Shown here one piece after another: positions 10,103-19,572 of a stretch of 64,000 bases of DNA. The stretch spans positions 1,488,001 to 1,552,000 of the forward strand of contig NZ_CP118632.1 in NCBI RefSeq assembly GCF_028993615.1, given 5' to 3'. The translations under genes and the position numbers were made by a program. The notes below the pieces were generated by a model, which saw nothing but the letters and a program-made list of their open reading frames with translations, was not told the DNA's origin and made no database searches. How positions within the stretch are numbered: the first letter of the stretch is position 1; each line of letters opens with the position of its first letter. The DNA is from Herbaspirillum sp. WKF16 (GTDB lineage: Bacteria > Pseudomonadota > Gammaproteobacteria > Burkholderiales > Burkholderiaceae_D).

Positions 10103-11992
10103 ATGCAAAAGAACAACCAGTTCACCCTGTTCGCCCAACGGCGCTTCGCCCCTTTCTTCTGGACCCAATTCCTCGGCGCGCTCAACGACAACGTCTTCAA
10201 GACCGCGTTGATGACCATCCTGACCTACGACGCCCTGTCGTGGACGACGATGGATACCGGGTTGCTCAACAACCTCATCCCGGGTCTCTTCATCCTGCCG
10301 TTCTTCCTGTTCTCGGCCACCGCCGGCCAACTGGCGGACAAGCTGGAGAAGGGGCGGGTGGCGCGTTTCGTCAAGCTGCTGGAGATCGCCATCATGGCCG
10401 TCGCCGCCTATGGCTGGATGACGCACCACCTGTGGCTGCTGGTGGCGGCGGTGGTCGGCATGGGCATCCATTCGACCCTGTTCGGCCCGGTCAAGTACGC
10501 CTACCTGCCGCAACAGCTGCGGCGCGAGGAACTGGTCGGCGGCAACGGCCTGATCGAGATGGGCACCTTCGTGGGCATCCTGCTGGGCGAGATCCTGGGC
10601 GCGGTGCTGGTGGTGTACAAGCCCTGGGGGCTGCAGCTGGTGGCCGGCGTGACGCTGGGCTTTGCCGTGCTGGGCTGGCTGGCCAGCCTGGGCATCCCGG
10701 ATTCGCCGGCGCCGGCCCCGGCGCTCAAGGTCAACTGGAATCCGTTGACCGAAACCGTGCGCAACCTGGGCTTCTCGCGGCGCAACCGTACGGTGTTCCT
10801 GTCGCTGCTGGGCAATTCCTGGTTCTGGTTCTACGGCGCCATCATGCTGGCGCAGTTCCCGCTCTACGCGAAGAACTACCTGCACGGCGACCATAGCGTG
10901 TTCGTGCTGCTGCTGGCGGTGTTCTCGGTGGGCATCGGCGCCGGTTCGCTGCTGTGCGAGCGGCTGTCCGGCCGCAAGGTGGAGATCGGCCTGGTGCCGT
11001 TCGGCGCGATCGGCCTGTCGGTATTCGGCTTGGAGCTGTACTTCGCCAGCCGCGCGTATGCGGCGCCGGCGGCGGTCCTCGACCTGGCCGGCTTCCTGGC
11101 GCATGGCGGCAGCTGGCGCATCCTGCTCGACTGCCTGGGCATCGGCGTGTTCGGCGGCTTCTACATCGTGCCGCTGTTCGCGCTGATCCAGACCCGCTGC
11201 GACCCGGCCCACATCTCGCGCACCATCGCCGGCATGAACATCATGAACGCGCTGTTCATGGTGGTGGCCGCGCTGGTGGCGATGGCGCTGCTCAAGGCCG
11301 GCTTCACGATTCCCGAGATCTTCCTGGTCACGGCGATCCTCAATGCGGTGGTGGCGGCCTACATCTTCTCGCTGGTGCCGGAATTCCTGATGCGCTTCCT
11401 GGCCTGGCTGCTGATTCACACCTTCTACCGCGTACGCGTGACCAACGGCGAAGCCATTCCCGTACACGGCGCCGGCGTGCTGGTGTGCAACCATGTCAGC
11501 TATGTCGACGCCATCGTCATCATGGCGGCCAGCCCGCGGCCGATCCGCTTCGTGATGGATCACCAGATCTTCAAGATCCCGGTGCTGTCCTGGGTGTTTC
11601 GCAACGCCCGCGCGATTCCCATCGCGCCGGTCAAGGAAAACCCCTGGCTGACCGAGAAGGCCTTCGTCGATATCGCCCAGGCGCTGCACGAGGGCGAGCT
11701 GGTGTGCATCTTCCCCGAAGGCAAGCTCACCCGCGACGGCGAGATGAATCCCTTCCGCGGCGGCGTACTGAAGATCATCGAGCGCACGCCGGTGCCGGTG
11801 CTGCCGATGGCGCTGCGCGGGCTGTGGGGCAGCCTGCTGTCGCGCGACCCGGGCAATCCGCTGGCGCGCCGCTTCAAGCGGGGCCTGTTCTCGCGACTGC
11901 AACTGGTGGTGGGTGAACCGATCCCGCCCGGGGAGGTGTCGCCGGAGCTGCTGCAGGAGAGGGTCGGCGCGCTGCGCGGCGAGTGGAAGTAG
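10103..11992 (+). CDS. LplT-like MFS transporter fused to a PlsC acyltransferase
   Basis: 629 residues. Residues 1 to about 420 form a 12-helix MFS permease resembling lysophospholipid transporters (FFWTQFLGALNDNVFKTALM at the start). Residues 430-629 are a 1-acylglycerol-3-phosphate acyltransferase domain with NHVSYVD (near 463) and FPEG (near 537), the catalytic HX4D and substrate motifs. A likely role is flipping lysophospholipid inward and re-acylating it at the inner membrane. In many bacteria a third acyl-ACP synthetase domain follows; here the protein stops and aroC begins 67 bp later. ATG 10103 is chosen because the frame upstream crosses the previous terminator. Confidence 0.87.
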   Translation: MQKNNQFTLFAQRRFAPFFWTQFLGALNDNVFKTALMTILTYDALSWTTMDTGLLNNLIPGLFILPFFLFSATAGQLADKLEKGRVARFVKLLEIAIMAVAAYGWMTHHLWLLVAAVVGMGIHSTLFGPVKYAYLPQQLRREELVGGNGLIEMGTFVGILLGEILGAVLVVYKPWGLQLVAGVTLGFAVLGWLASLGIPDSPAPAPALKVNWNPLTETVRNLGFSRRNRTVFLSLLGNSWFWFYGAIMLAQFPLYAKNYLHGDHSVFVLLLAVFSVGIGAGSLLCERLSGRKVEIGLVPFGAIGLSVFGLELYFASRAYAAPAAVLDLAGFLAHGGSWRILLDCLGIGVFGGFYIVPLFALIQTRCDPAHISRTIAGMNIMNALFMVVAALVAMALLKAGFTIPEIFLVTAILNAVVAAYIFSLVPEFLMRFLAWLLIHTFYRVRVTNGEAIPVHGAGVLVCNHVSYVDAIVIMAASPRPIRFVMDHQIFKIPVLSWVFRNARAIPIAPVKENPWLTEKAFVDIAQALHEGELVCIFPEGKLTRDGEMNPFRGGVLKIIERTPVPVLPMALRGLWGSLLSRDPGNPLARRFKRGLFSRLQLVVGEPIPPGEVSPELLQERVGALRGEWK

Positions 11993-12059
11993 GGCGCTCG
12001 TCGCCGGCGCGCGGGACTGGTAAAATCGCTCTTTTACCCGTCCTTGCGCGAATCCCATC

Positions 12060-13148
12060 ATGTCCGGCAATACCCTCGGTACTCTCTTCACGGTCACCAC
12101 CTTCGGCGAATCCCACGGCCCGGCCATCGGCTGCGTGGTCGACGGCTGCCCGCCGGGGATGACGCTGTCGGAGGCCGACATCCAGCCGGAACTGGATCGC
12201 CGCCGCCCCGGCACCTCGCGCCACGTCACGCAGCGCCAGGAGCCCGACACCGTCGAGATCCTGTCCGGCGTGTATGAAGGCAAGACCACCGGCACCCCGA
12301 TTGCGCTGCTGATCCGCAACCAGGACCAGCGCAGCAAGGACTACGGCAACATCCTCGACACCTTCCGTCCCGGCCATGCCGACTATACCTACTGGCACAA
12401 GTACGGCATCCGCGATCCGCGCGGCGGCGGCCGCTCGTCGGCGCGCCTGACGGCGCCGGTAGTGGGCGCGGCGGCCATCGCCAAGAAGTGGCTGTTCGAG
12501 AAGTACGGCACCACCTTCAAGGGCTGCATGAGCCAGCTGGGCGAGATCGCGATTCCGTTCCAGTCCTGGGAGCACGTGCCCAACAACCCCTTCTTCGCCG
12601 CCAACGCCGACATCATTCCCCGCCTGGAGGACTACATGGACGCCCTGCGCAAGGAAGGCGACTCCATCGGCGCGCGCATCGAGGTGGTGGCGCAGAACGT
12701 GCCGGTCGGCCTGGGCGAGCCGCTGTACGACAAGCTCGACGCCGAGATCGCCTTTGCGCTGATGGGCATCAACGCGGTCAAGGGCGTGGAGATCGGGGCC
12801 GGTTTCCGATCGGTGGCGCAGAAGGGCTCGGAGCACGGCGACGCGCTGACGCCTGCAGGCTTCGTCGGCAACAACGCCGGCGGCATCCTGGGCGGCATCT
12901 CGACCGGGCAGGACATCACCGCCTCCATCGCCATCAAGCCGACCTCCAGCATCCGCACGCCGCGCCCGTCGATCGACAAGGACGGCAACCCGATCTCGGT
13001 GGAAACCTTCGGCCGCCACGATCCCTGCGTGGGCATCCGCGCCACGCCGATCGCCGAGGCCATGCTGGCGCTGGTGCTGATGGACCACGCGCTGCGCCAT
13101 CGCGCGCAATGCGGCGATGTCAAGGTCGATACGCCGCAGCTGCGCTGA
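12060..13148 (+). CDS. aroC: Chorismate synthase
   Basis: 362 residues, normal family length. The N-terminus [20 protein letters not shown] is the family signature; [13 protein letters not shown] and the C-terminal [17 protein letters not shown] are also conserved. It converts 5-enolpyruvylshikimate-3-phosphate to chorismate with reduced FMN, the last step of the shikimate pathway, in the cytosol. It lies 67 bp after the transporter-acyltransferase gene with no terminator between, so readthrough is possible. A TAAAAT hexamer near 12021 could be a -10 element, but no -35 is clear. A terminator follows the gene. Confidence 0.97.
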   Translation: MSGNTLGTLFTVTTFGESHGPAIGCVVDGCPPGMTLSEADIQPELDRRRPGTSRHVTQRQEPDTVEILSGVYEGKTTGTPIALLIRNQDQRSKDYGNILDTFRPGHADYTYWHKYGIRDPRGGGRSSARLTAPVVGAAAIAKKWLFEKYGTTFKGCMSQLGEIAIPFQSWEHVPNNPFFAANADIIPRLEDYMDALRKEGDSIGARIEVVAQNVPVGLGEPLYDKLDAEIAFALMGINAVKGVEIGAGFRSVAQKGSEHGDALTPAGFVGNNAGGILGGISTGQDITASIAIKPTSSIRTPRPSIDKDGNPISVETFGRHDPCVGIRATPIAEAMLALVLMDHALRHRAQCGDVKVDTPQLR

Positions 13149-13168
13149 TCGATCCTTTTCGAGACAAG

Positions 13169-13206
13169 AGCCGGCCGTCGTCAAGCGATCGCCGGCTTTT
13201 GTTTTT
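13169..13206 (+). terminator. Intrinsic terminator after aroC
   Basis: AGCCGGC and GCCGGCT arms enclose 15 bases and are followed by TTTGTTTTT. Confidence 0.75.
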
Positions 13207-13347
13207 CCTGAACCATTTCGTGCCGGCGGCGCTCCGAATTGCGCGGAAAATGCCGCCGGCGATGCGCGCGCAGGCGGTATCATCGCTGCCGGGAAATATC
13301 TTTCCGGCAGCTATCCATATCAACGATGCAATCCAAAGGAGGCGGAC

Positions 13348-14172
13348 ATGGCGCTGAACCCCATCATCAAGAACAGCATGCTGGCGCTGACCCTGGCCGG
13401 ACTGGTCGCATGCGAGACCGTGCAGACCACCCAGGGCGGCGCCGTCGGCATCGACCGCAAGCAGAGCATGCTGGTGTCCTCGAAGGACATGGAAACCCAG
13501 GCCAGCAAGGAGTACCAGCAGGTGCTGGCCGAAGCCCGCGGCAAGGGTCTCCTGAACCGCAACGCGGCGCAGGCCCAACGGGTCAAGACCATCGCCAATC
13601 GCCTGATTCCGCAGACCGGCGTGTTCCGTCCCGATGCGCTGAAGTGGAGTTGGGAAGTCAACGTGCTGAACTCCGACGACACCAACGCCTGGTGCATGCC
13701 GGGCGGGAAGATCGCGGTCTATACCGGCCTGATCGACAAGCTGAAGATCACCGATGACGAACTGGCCGCGGTGATGGGCCACGAGATCGCCCACGCGCTG
13801 CGCGAGCATGCGCGCGAGCGCGCCTCGCAGCAGATGGTCGCCAACTCGGCCATCTCCATCGGCGCGGCGCTGCTGGGCCTGGGCGACGTCGGCCAGCAGG
13901 GCGCGCAGTACGCCTACATGGGCTTGATGGGCTTGCCCAATTCGCGCGCCAACGAGACCGAGGCCGACCGCATCGGCGTCGAGCTGGCCGCGCGCGGCGG
14001 CTACGACCCGAAGGCGGCGGTGACGCTGTGGCAGAAGATGGCCAGGCTGGGCGGGGAGGAGCCGATGAAGTTCATGTCCACCCACCCCTCCAGCGCCGAC
14101 CGCATTGCCGACCTGACGGTGTACGCGCAACGGGTCGAGCCGCTCTACCAGCAGGCGCGCAAGACGCGCTGA
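13348..14172 (+). CDS. M48 family metallopeptidase, predicted lipoprotein
   Basis: 274 residues. The N-terminus has a lipoprotein signal with lipobox LVAC near residue 20. The zinc site is HEIAHALREH near residue 145, with a downstream third ligand in NETEADRIGVELAARGGYDP. This resembles the outer-membrane-associated M48 proteases of the LoiP/BepA type, which degrade misfolded envelope proteins. The start is set by AAAGGAGGCGG seven bases before ATG 13348; the open frame upstream has no similarity. Terminators lie on both sides, so it is monocistronic. The substrate is unknown. Confidence 0.88.
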   Translation: MALNPIIKNSMLALTLAGLVACETVQTTQGGAVGIDRKQSMLVSSKDMETQASKEYQQVLAEARGKGLLNRNAAQAQRVKTIANRLIPQTGVFRPDALKWSWEVNVLNSDDTNAWCMPGGKIAVYTGLIDKLKITDDELAAVMGHEIAHALREHARERASQQMVANSAISIGAALLGLGDVGQQGAQYAYMGLMGLPNSRANETEADRIGVELAARGGYDPKAAVTLWQKMARLGGEEPMKFMSTHPSSADRIADLTVYAQRVEPLYQQARKTR

Positions 14173-14193
14173 GCGCGAAGCTTGCTTCCCTGG

Positions 14194-14221
14194 AACCCGG
14201 CCTGCAAATGCCGGGTTTTTT
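14194..14221 (+). terminator. Intrinsic terminator after the M48 protease gene
   Basis: AACCCGGC and GCCGGGTT arms around an 8-base loop are followed by TTTTTTG. Confidence 0.85.
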
Positions 14222-14387
14222 GTTTGCGCCGCTTCTTCTGCGCTTTTTCTGCTGCTTCGCAGCATTATTGGCTGTTGTTGCCGTGCGGCGGAAAACACGG
14301 CGGGAAGGTAAGACCTGTCGCTTTATGGCATAATCAAATGCTGTTTTCAACGATCAGCATCCCTTTCTGTTTCCGCAGGACCGCAAC

Positions 14388-15788
14388 ATGCTCAAGACGC
14401 TTTACGACAAACTCTGGGAGTCGCACGTCGTTCATACGGAAGATGACGGTACCGCCATCCTGTATATCGACCGCCATCTGCTCCACGAGGTGACCAGCCC
14501 GCAAGCCTTCGAAGGCTTAAAGCTAGCCGGACGTCAACCATGGCGTAATTCGGCCAACCTGATGGTGGCGGACCACAACGTCCCCACCACCGATCGCGCA
14601 AATGGCATCGCCGACCCGATCTCGCGCCTGCAGGTCGAGACCCTGGACGGCAACGCCAAGGAATACGACCTGACCTATTTCGGCATGAACGACAAGCGTC
14701 AGGGCATCGTCCACGTGATCGGCCCCGAGCAGGGCGCCACGCTGCCCGGCATGACGGTCGTCTGCGGCGACTCGCACACTTCCACGCACGGCGCCTTCGC
14801 CGCGCTGGCGCATGGCATCGGCACCTCCGAAGTGGAGCACGTGCTGGCCACGCAAACGCTGCTGGCGCGCAAGTCCAAGGCCATGCTGGTGCAGGTCGAC
14901 GGCGCGCTGCCGGCCGGCGTCACCGCCAAGGACATCGTGCTGGCCGTGATCGGCAAGATCGGCACCGCCGGCGGCACCGGCTACGCCATCGAATTCGCCG
15001 GCTCGACCATGCGCTCGCTGTCCATGGAAGGCCGAATGACGGTGTGCAACATGGCCATCGAAGCGGGTGCGCGCGCCGGTATGGTGGCCTTCGACGACAC
15101 CACGATGAACTACCTGAAGGGCCGCCCGTATTCGCCGGCAGGCCCGCACTGGGAGCGCGCGGTGTCGTACTGGCGCACGCTGCATTCCGATCCGGGCGCC
15201 AAGTTCGACATGGTCGTCACGCTCAACGCCGCCGACATCAAGCCGCAGGTCACCTGGGGCACCTCGCCCGAGATGGTGGTGTCGGTTGACGCCCGCGTGC
15301 CCGATCCCGACAAGGAAAAGGACCCGACCAAGCGCGACGGCATGGAAAAGGCCCTTGCCTACATGGCCCTGAAGCCCAATACCCCGATCGAGGACATCCG
15401 CATCGACAAGGTGTTCATCGGCTCCTGCACCAACTCGCGCATCGAAGACCTGCGCGAAGCGGCGGCGGTGGTGCGCGGCAAGTTCCGCGCCTCCAACGTC
15501 AAGCTGGCGATGGTGGTGCCGGGTTCCGGCCTGGTCAAGGAGCAAGCCGAACGCGAAGGCCTGGACCGGATATTCCGTGACGCCGGCTTCGAATGGCGCG
15601 AGCCGGGCTGCTCGATGTGCCTGGCCATGAACGCCGACCGCCTGGAACCGGGCGAGCGCTGCGCGTCGACCTCGAACCGCAATTTCGAGGGCCGTCAGGG
15701 CGCAGGCGGCCGTACCCACCTGGTGAGCCCGGCGATGGCCGCGGCCGCAGGCATCGCCGGCCACTTCGTCGACGTGCGCTCGCTGTAA
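14388..15788 (+). CDS. leuC: 3-isopropylmalate dehydratase large subunit
   Basis: 466 residues, normal length. The aconitase fold shows [14 protein letters not shown] and the 4Fe-4S ligands in GSCTNSR and CSMCLAMN. With LeuD it isomerises 2-isopropylmalate to 3-isopropylmalate in leucine synthesis. It is the first gene of leuC-entericidin-leuD-leuB. The 166-base upstream region holds a CATAAT hexamer (14329-14334) without a good -35. I see no leader peptide rich in Leu codons and no obvious attenuator, so the means of regulation is not visible. Confidence 0.97.
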   Translation: MLKTLYDKLWESHVVHTEDDGTAILYIDRHLLHEVTSPQAFEGLKLAGRQPWRNSANLMVADHNVPTTDRANGIADPISRLQVETLDGNAKEYDLTYFGMNDKRQGIVHVIGPEQGATLPGMTVVCGDSHTSTHGAFAALAHGIGTSEVEHVLATQTLLARKSKAMLVQVDGALPAGVTAKDIVLAVIGKIGTAGGTGYAIEFAGSTMRSLSMEGRMTVCNMAIEAGARAGMVAFDDTTMNYLKGRPYSPAGPHWERAVSYWRTLHSDPGAKFDMVVTLNAADIKPQVTWGTSPEMVVSVDARVPDPDKEKDPTKRDGMEKALAYMALKPNTPIEDIRIDKVFIGSCTNSRIEDLREAAAVVRGKFRASNVKLAMVVPGSGLVKEQAEREGLDRIFRDAGFEWREPGCSMCLAMNADRLEPGERCASTSNRNFEGRQGAGGRTHLVSPAMAAAAGIAGHFVDVRSL

Positions 15789-15815
15789 GCTGCATTTTTT
15801 CGAGAGAGAATAAAC

Positions 15816-15947
15816 ATGAAAAAAATCTCCGCCCTGTTCCTGCTGCTCGCAGCCCTGGCCTCGCTGGCCGGCTGCAATACCGTCAACGGCTTCGGCAAGG
15901 ACGTGCAGCAGGCCGGTGAAAAGATGCAGGACGCCAGCAAGAAGTAA
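15816..15947 (+). CDS. Entericidin-type small lipoprotein
   Basis: 43 residues. The N-terminus is MKKISALFLLLAALASLAGC, a typical lipoprotein signal with lipobox LAGC (Cys20). The mature part NTVNGFGKDVQQAGEKMQDA is an amphipathic helix like entericidin A/B, small lipoproteins linked to membrane destabilisation or stress. It lies 27 bp after leuC with an AGAGAGAA ribosome-binding site. Only one copy is present, so there is no toxin/antidote pair as in the E. coli ecnAB locus. A hairpin with a T-run follows. Confidence 0.85.
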   Translation: MKKISALFLLLAALASLAGCNTVNGFGKDVQQAGEKMQDASKK

Positions 15948-15955
15948 TCTGGAAA

Positions 15956-15988
15956 CCGCCGCGGCCGCCACGCCGCAGCGGCAGTTTT
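15956..15988 (+). terminator. Terminator-like hairpin between the entericidin gene and leuD
   Basis: A 10-bp stem with one mismatch (15956-15965 with 15972-15981, loop CGCCAC) is followed by CAG and then TTTTT. It sits inside the leucine gene group and may end some transcripts early, giving more of the small lipoprotein than of LeuD. Confidence 0.5.
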
Positions 15989-16046
15989 TGAACAGAAACA
16001 GGAAGGGCGCAGCGGCATTGCATGCCGGTCGCGCCGACTCAAGGCC

Positions 16047-16694
16047 ATGAATAAATTTATCGTCCACGAAGGTCTGGTTGCACCGCTCGATCGCGCCAAC
16101 GTCGATACCGATGCCATCATTCCGAAGCAGTTCCTGAAGTCGATCAAGCGCAGCGGCTTCGGCCCCAACCTGTTCGACGAGTGGCGCTACCTCGACCACG
16201 GCGAGCCGGGCATGGACAATTCCAAGCGCCCGCTGAACCCGGACTTCGTGCTCAACCAGCAGCGCTATCAGGGCGCCTCTATCCTGCTGGCGCGCAAGAA
16301 TTTCGGCTGCGGCTCCTCGCGCGAGCACGCGCCGTGGGCGCTGGACCAGTACGGCTTCCGCGCGGTGATCGCGCCAAGCTTCGCCGACATCTTCTTCAAC
16401 AACTGCTACAAGAACGGCCTGCTGCCGATCGCGCTGTCCGAACAGCAGGTCGACCGCCTGTTCAATGAAGTGAAGGCTTTCCCCGGCTATCGCCTGATCA
16501 TCGACCTGGAAAAGCAGGTGGTCACCACCACCAGCGGCAGCGAAGCCTTCCCGTTCGACATCAGCGAATTCCGCAAGTACTGCCTGCTCAACGGCTTCGA
16601 CGATATCGGCCTGACTCTACGCAAATCGGACACCATTCGTGCCTACGAAGAGAAACGCCTGTACGAACAGCCCTGGCTGAGCAACACGATCTGA
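16047..16694 (+). CDS. leuD: 3-isopropylmalate dehydratase small subunit
   Basis: 215 residues. The swivel domain of the LeuCD isomerase shows [19 protein letters not shown] and [15 protein letters not shown]. It forms the active enzyme with LeuC in the cytosol. It is 99 bp after the entericidin gene. The sequence is complete and conserved to the C-terminus ([11 protein letters not shown]). Confidence 0.97.
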   Translation: MNKFIVHEGLVAPLDRANVDTDAIIPKQFLKSIKRSGFGPNLFDEWRYLDHGEPGMDNSKRPLNPDFVLNQQRYQGASILLARKNFGCGSSREHAPWALDQYGFRAVIAPSFADIFFNNCYKNGLLPIALSEQQVDRLFNEVKAFPGYRLIIDLEKQVVTTTSGSEAFPFDISEFRKYCLLNGFDDIGLTLRKSDTIRAYEEKRLYEQPWLSNTI

Positions 16695-16716
16695 GCGGAT
16701 CGTCGGAAACACAGCA

Positions 16717-16745
16717 AAGGGCGGTCAGATGACCGCCCTTGTCAT
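16717..16745 (+). terminator. Hairpin between leuD and leuB, weak terminator
   Basis: A perfect 10-bp stem AAGGGCGGTC / GACCGCCCTT with loop AGAT. The tail is only TTGTCATT, so termination is probably partial. It could also protect the upstream mRNA. Confidence 0.5.
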
Positions 16746-16783
16746 TCATAACCCTGAAATCCATCTTGAGAAAAGAGAGTGCC

Positions 16784-17854
16784 ATGAAGATTGCAATCCT
16801 GCCGGGTGACGGCATCGGTCCTGAAATCGTCGACCAGGCGGTTCGCGTGCTGAATTCGCTGGGCGAAAAGTTCGAGATGGAAAGCGCCCCGGTCGGCGGC
16901 GCCGGCTACGAGGCGCATGGCCACCCGCTGCCGGACGGCACCTTGAAGCTGGCCAAGGAAGCCGACGCCATCCTGTTCGGCGCGGTGGGCGACTGGAAGT
17001 ACGACAAGCTGGAGCGCGCGCTGCGCCCCGAGCAAGCCATCCTGGGCCTGCGCAAGCACCTGCAGCTGTTCGCCAACTTCCGTCCGGCGATCTGCTACCC
17101 GGAACTGACCGGCGCTTCCTCCCTCAAGCCCGAGCTGGTGGCCAACCTCGACATCCTGATCGTGCGCGAGCTCAACGGCGACATCTACTTCGGCCAGCCG
17201 CGCGGCATGCGCGAAGCGCCGGACGGTCCGTTCAAGGGCGCCCGCGAAGGATTCGATACAATGCGTTATTCGGAGCCGGAAATCCGCCGCATCGCGCACG
17301 TCGCTTTCCAGGCCGCGGCCAAGCGCGGCGGCCGCCTGTGCAGCGTGGACAAGGCCAACGTGCTGGAAACCTTCCAGTTCTGGAAAGACATCGTCACCGA
17401 AGTCGGCAAGGAATATCCCAACGTCGAGCTGTCGCACATGTACGTGGACAATGCGGCCATGCAGCTGGTCAAGGCGCCGAAGAACTTCGACGTGATCGTC
17501 ACCGGCAACATGTTCGGCGACATCCTGTCCGACGCCGCCGCCATGCTGACCGGTTCCATCGGCATGCTGCCCTCGGCTTCGCTGGACGCCAACAACAAGG
17601 GCCTGTACGAACCCTCGCACGGTTCGGCGCCGGACATCGCGGGCAAGGGTATCGCCAATCCGCTGGCGACCATCCTGTCGGCGGCGATGATGCTGCGCTT
17701 CTCGCTGAACCGCGCCGAGCAGGCCGACCGCATCGAAAACGCCGTGAAGAAAGTGCTTGCGCAAGGCCTGCGCACCGCCGATATTTACGAAGAGGGCACC
17801 ACCAAGGTCAACACCCAGCAGATGGGCGAGGCGGTGGTCAAGGCCCTGGGTTGA
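16784..17854 (+). CDS. leuB: 3-isopropylmalate dehydrogenase
   Basis: 356 residues. The start [16 protein letters not shown] is the family signature; later [10 protein letters not shown] and [10 protein letters not shown] carry the Mg-isopropylmalate site, and [14 protein letters not shown] the NAD site. It oxidises and decarboxylates 3-isopropylmalate. ATG 16784 is preceded by AAAAGAGAG; the extra upstream frame overlaps the leuD hairpin. asd follows after 117 bp. Confidence 0.97.
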   Translation: MKIAILPGDGIGPEIVDQAVRVLNSLGEKFEMESAPVGGAGYEAHGHPLPDGTLKLAKEADAILFGAVGDWKYDKLERALRPEQAILGLRKHLQLFANFRPAICYPELTGASSLKPELVANLDILIVRELNGDIYFGQPRGMREAPDGPFKGAREGFDTMRYSEPEIRRIAHVAFQAAAKRGGRLCSVDKANVLETFQFWKDIVTEVGKEYPNVELSHMYVDNAAMQLVKAPKNFDVIVTGNMFGDILSDAAAMLTGSIGMLPSASLDANNKGLYEPSHGSAPDIAGKGIANPLATILSAAMMLRFSLNRAEQADRIENAVKKVLAQGLRTADIYEEGTTKVNTQQMGEAVVKALG

Positions 17855-17971
17855 GAATCCGTTCGCGGCGCGCCAGCCAGGCTGGACGCGGCGCGGACAG
17901 AGCCGATGCCGGATATCCCGGCATGTTGTTCAATTGACGTTGATAACCATGGAAGTACTAAATAGGGAAAG

Positions 17972-19087
17972 ATGATGAAACTGGTTGGTTTGGTTGGCTG
18001 GCGTGGAATGGTGGGTTCGGTCCTGATGCAGCGCATGCAGGACGAGGGTGATTTCGATCACATCGAACCGGTGTTTTTCTCGACTTCGAATGCAGGCGGC
18101 AAAGCGCCGTCGTTCGCCAAGACGGCGACGACGCTGAAAGACGCCAACAGCATCGATGAGCTGAAAAAATGCGACATCATCATTACCGCGCAGGGCGGCG
18201 ACTACACCACAGAGATCTTTCCCAAGCTGCGCGCCGCCGGCTGGGACGGCTACTGGATCGACGCCGCCTCGACCCTGCGCATGAAAGATGACGCCGTAAT
18301 CGTGCTCGATCCGGTCAACAACAACGTCATCAAGGACGCGCTGGCCAAGGGCGTGAAGAACTACATCGGCGGCAACTGCACCAACTCCATCCTGCTGATG
18401 GGCGTGGGCGGCCTGTTCAAGGAAGGCCTGGTCGAGTGGGTCAGCTCCATGACCTACCAGGCCGCTTCCGGCGGCGGCGCCAACCACATGCGTGAGCTGT
18501 TGAAGGGCATGGGCGTCATCAACGCCGCCGTGGCCGATGAGCTGGCCACGCCGTCGTCGGCGATCCTGGACATCGACCGCAAGGTCGCCAAGACCATCCG
18601 TGAAGACGTGCCGACCGAGTTCTTCGGCGCGCCCCTGGCCGGTGGTTTGATCCCCTGGATCGACGCGCAGCTGGAGAACGGCCAGTCCAAGGAAGAGTGG
18701 AAGGGCCAGGCCGAAGTGAACAAGATCCTCGGCAACGAGAAGATCATTCCGGTCGACGGCCTGTGCGTGCGCATCGGCGCCATGCGTTGCCATAGCCTGG
18801 CGCTGACCATCAAGCTCAAGCGCGACCTGCCGCTGTCGGAAATCGAGTCCATCATCCGCGCCGGCAACCAGTGGGTGAAATGGGTACCCAACGAGCGTCC
18901 GGTAACGGTCAAGGAACTGACCCCGGCAGCCGTCACCGGCGGCCTGGAAATCGGCGTGGGCCGCGTGCGCAAGCTGAACCAGGGCCCGGAATACATTTCT
19001 GCGTTCGTCATCGGCGACCAACTGCTGTGGGGCGCCGCCGAGCCGCTGCGCCGCATGCTGCGCATCATCCTGGGCAACCTGGACTGA
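17972..19087 (+). CDS. asd: Aspartate-semialdehyde dehydrogenase
   Basis: 371 residues. The NADP loop is [14 protein letters not shown]; the catalytic Cys is in [14 protein letters not shown] and the His in [15 protein letters not shown]. It reduces aspartyl phosphate to the semialdehyde, the branch point to lysine, methionine and threonine. Two adjacent ATG codons (17972 and 17975) follow AGGGAAAG; either may be used. A small 7-bp hairpin without a T-run lies before it (17906-17924). It is separated from fimV by a long hairpin terminator. Confidence 0.97.
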   Translation: MMKLVGLVGWRGMVGSVLMQRMQDEGDFDHIEPVFFSTSNAGGKAPSFAKTATTLKDANSIDELKKCDIIITAQGGDYTTEIFPKLRAAGWDGYWIDAASTLRMKDDAVIVLDPVNNNVIKDALAKGVKNYIGGNCTNSILLMGVGGLFKEGLVEWVSSMTYQAASGGGANHMRELLKGMGVINAAVADELATPSSAILDIDRKVAKTIREDVPTEFFGAPLAGGLIPWIDAQLENGQSKEEWKGQAEVNKILGNEKIIPVDGLCVRIGAMRCHSLALTIKLKRDLPLSEIESIIRAGNQWVKWVPNERPVTVKELTPAAVTGGLEIGVGRVRKLNQGPEYISAFVIGDQLLWGAAEPLRRMLRIILGNLD

Positions 19088-19182
19088 AAGGGCGGGAGTC
19101 GCCGGGTTTCCTGGCGGCATCCCGCGATGCCGGCTGAATGCGAATAAGGCTTGCCTACATCGTTGTCAGTCTGCAACAATAG

Positions 19183-19221
19183 CCCGCCATCGGTCACTCA
19201 TGTGGCCGCTGGCGGGTTTTT
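19183..19221 (+). terminator. Intrinsic terminator after asd
   Basis: An outer stem CCCGCCA / TGGCGGG and an inner stem GGTCAC / GTGGCC are followed by TTTTTC. It ends the leu-asd transcript. Confidence 0.85.
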
Positions 19222-19572
19222 CTCGTCTTGAGAACTTGGTTACACTTGCGGGTGTAAGTTCTTGATGATAAAAGTTGAAAAATCCAATTCATTTCATGAA
19301 CGCCAACAAAATACGATATGCAGGCTGCCTGGCGGCAAGTTTGCAGTCGGTTGCGGCGGCCCCGGGGCCGGATTGCTGGAGTTGATGAAATGGGTCTGCA
19401 GTCTGGCTCTTAGGACCCTGCGAGAGGCGCGTTCCCGGCGGAACGGCCGATGGGCAGAGAGCAGCGCCGGAACGGGTGGTACCGATCCGAGCGGCATATG
19501 CCCCAACACGGCTTCCAATTGAATAAAAGCGTGACGGGTTCTTAGCGGAACGTTTCTCTACGCCATATAAAC
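19222..19572 (+). other. Long untranslated region before fimV
   Basis: 351 bases without a convincing gene. It contains an imperfect AT-rich hairpin (19231-19262, stems AGAAC/GTTCT and TTACAC/GTGTAA). Further hairpins are GGGTC/GACCC around 19392-19418 and CGTTCC/GGAACG at 19430-19445, and there is a palindrome GGCATATGCC just before 19504. A 29-codon ORF at 19296-19385 has no ribosome-binding site. It is probably the fimV promoter and a structured 5' leader. It does not match the c-di-GMP riboswitch core I looked for. Confidence 0.4.

Noticed and set aside
14329..14334. CATAAT as a leuC promoter
   Set aside because: No acceptable -35 hexamer at 16-18 bases; kept only as a remark in the leuC entry.
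17906..17924. Hairpin between leuB and asd as a terminator
   Set aside because: Only 7 bp with the tail GTTGTTC; too weak to call.
19296..19385. A 29-codon ORF in the fimV leader
   Set aside because: No ribosome-binding site and no recognisable product; it is mentioned only in the leader entry.
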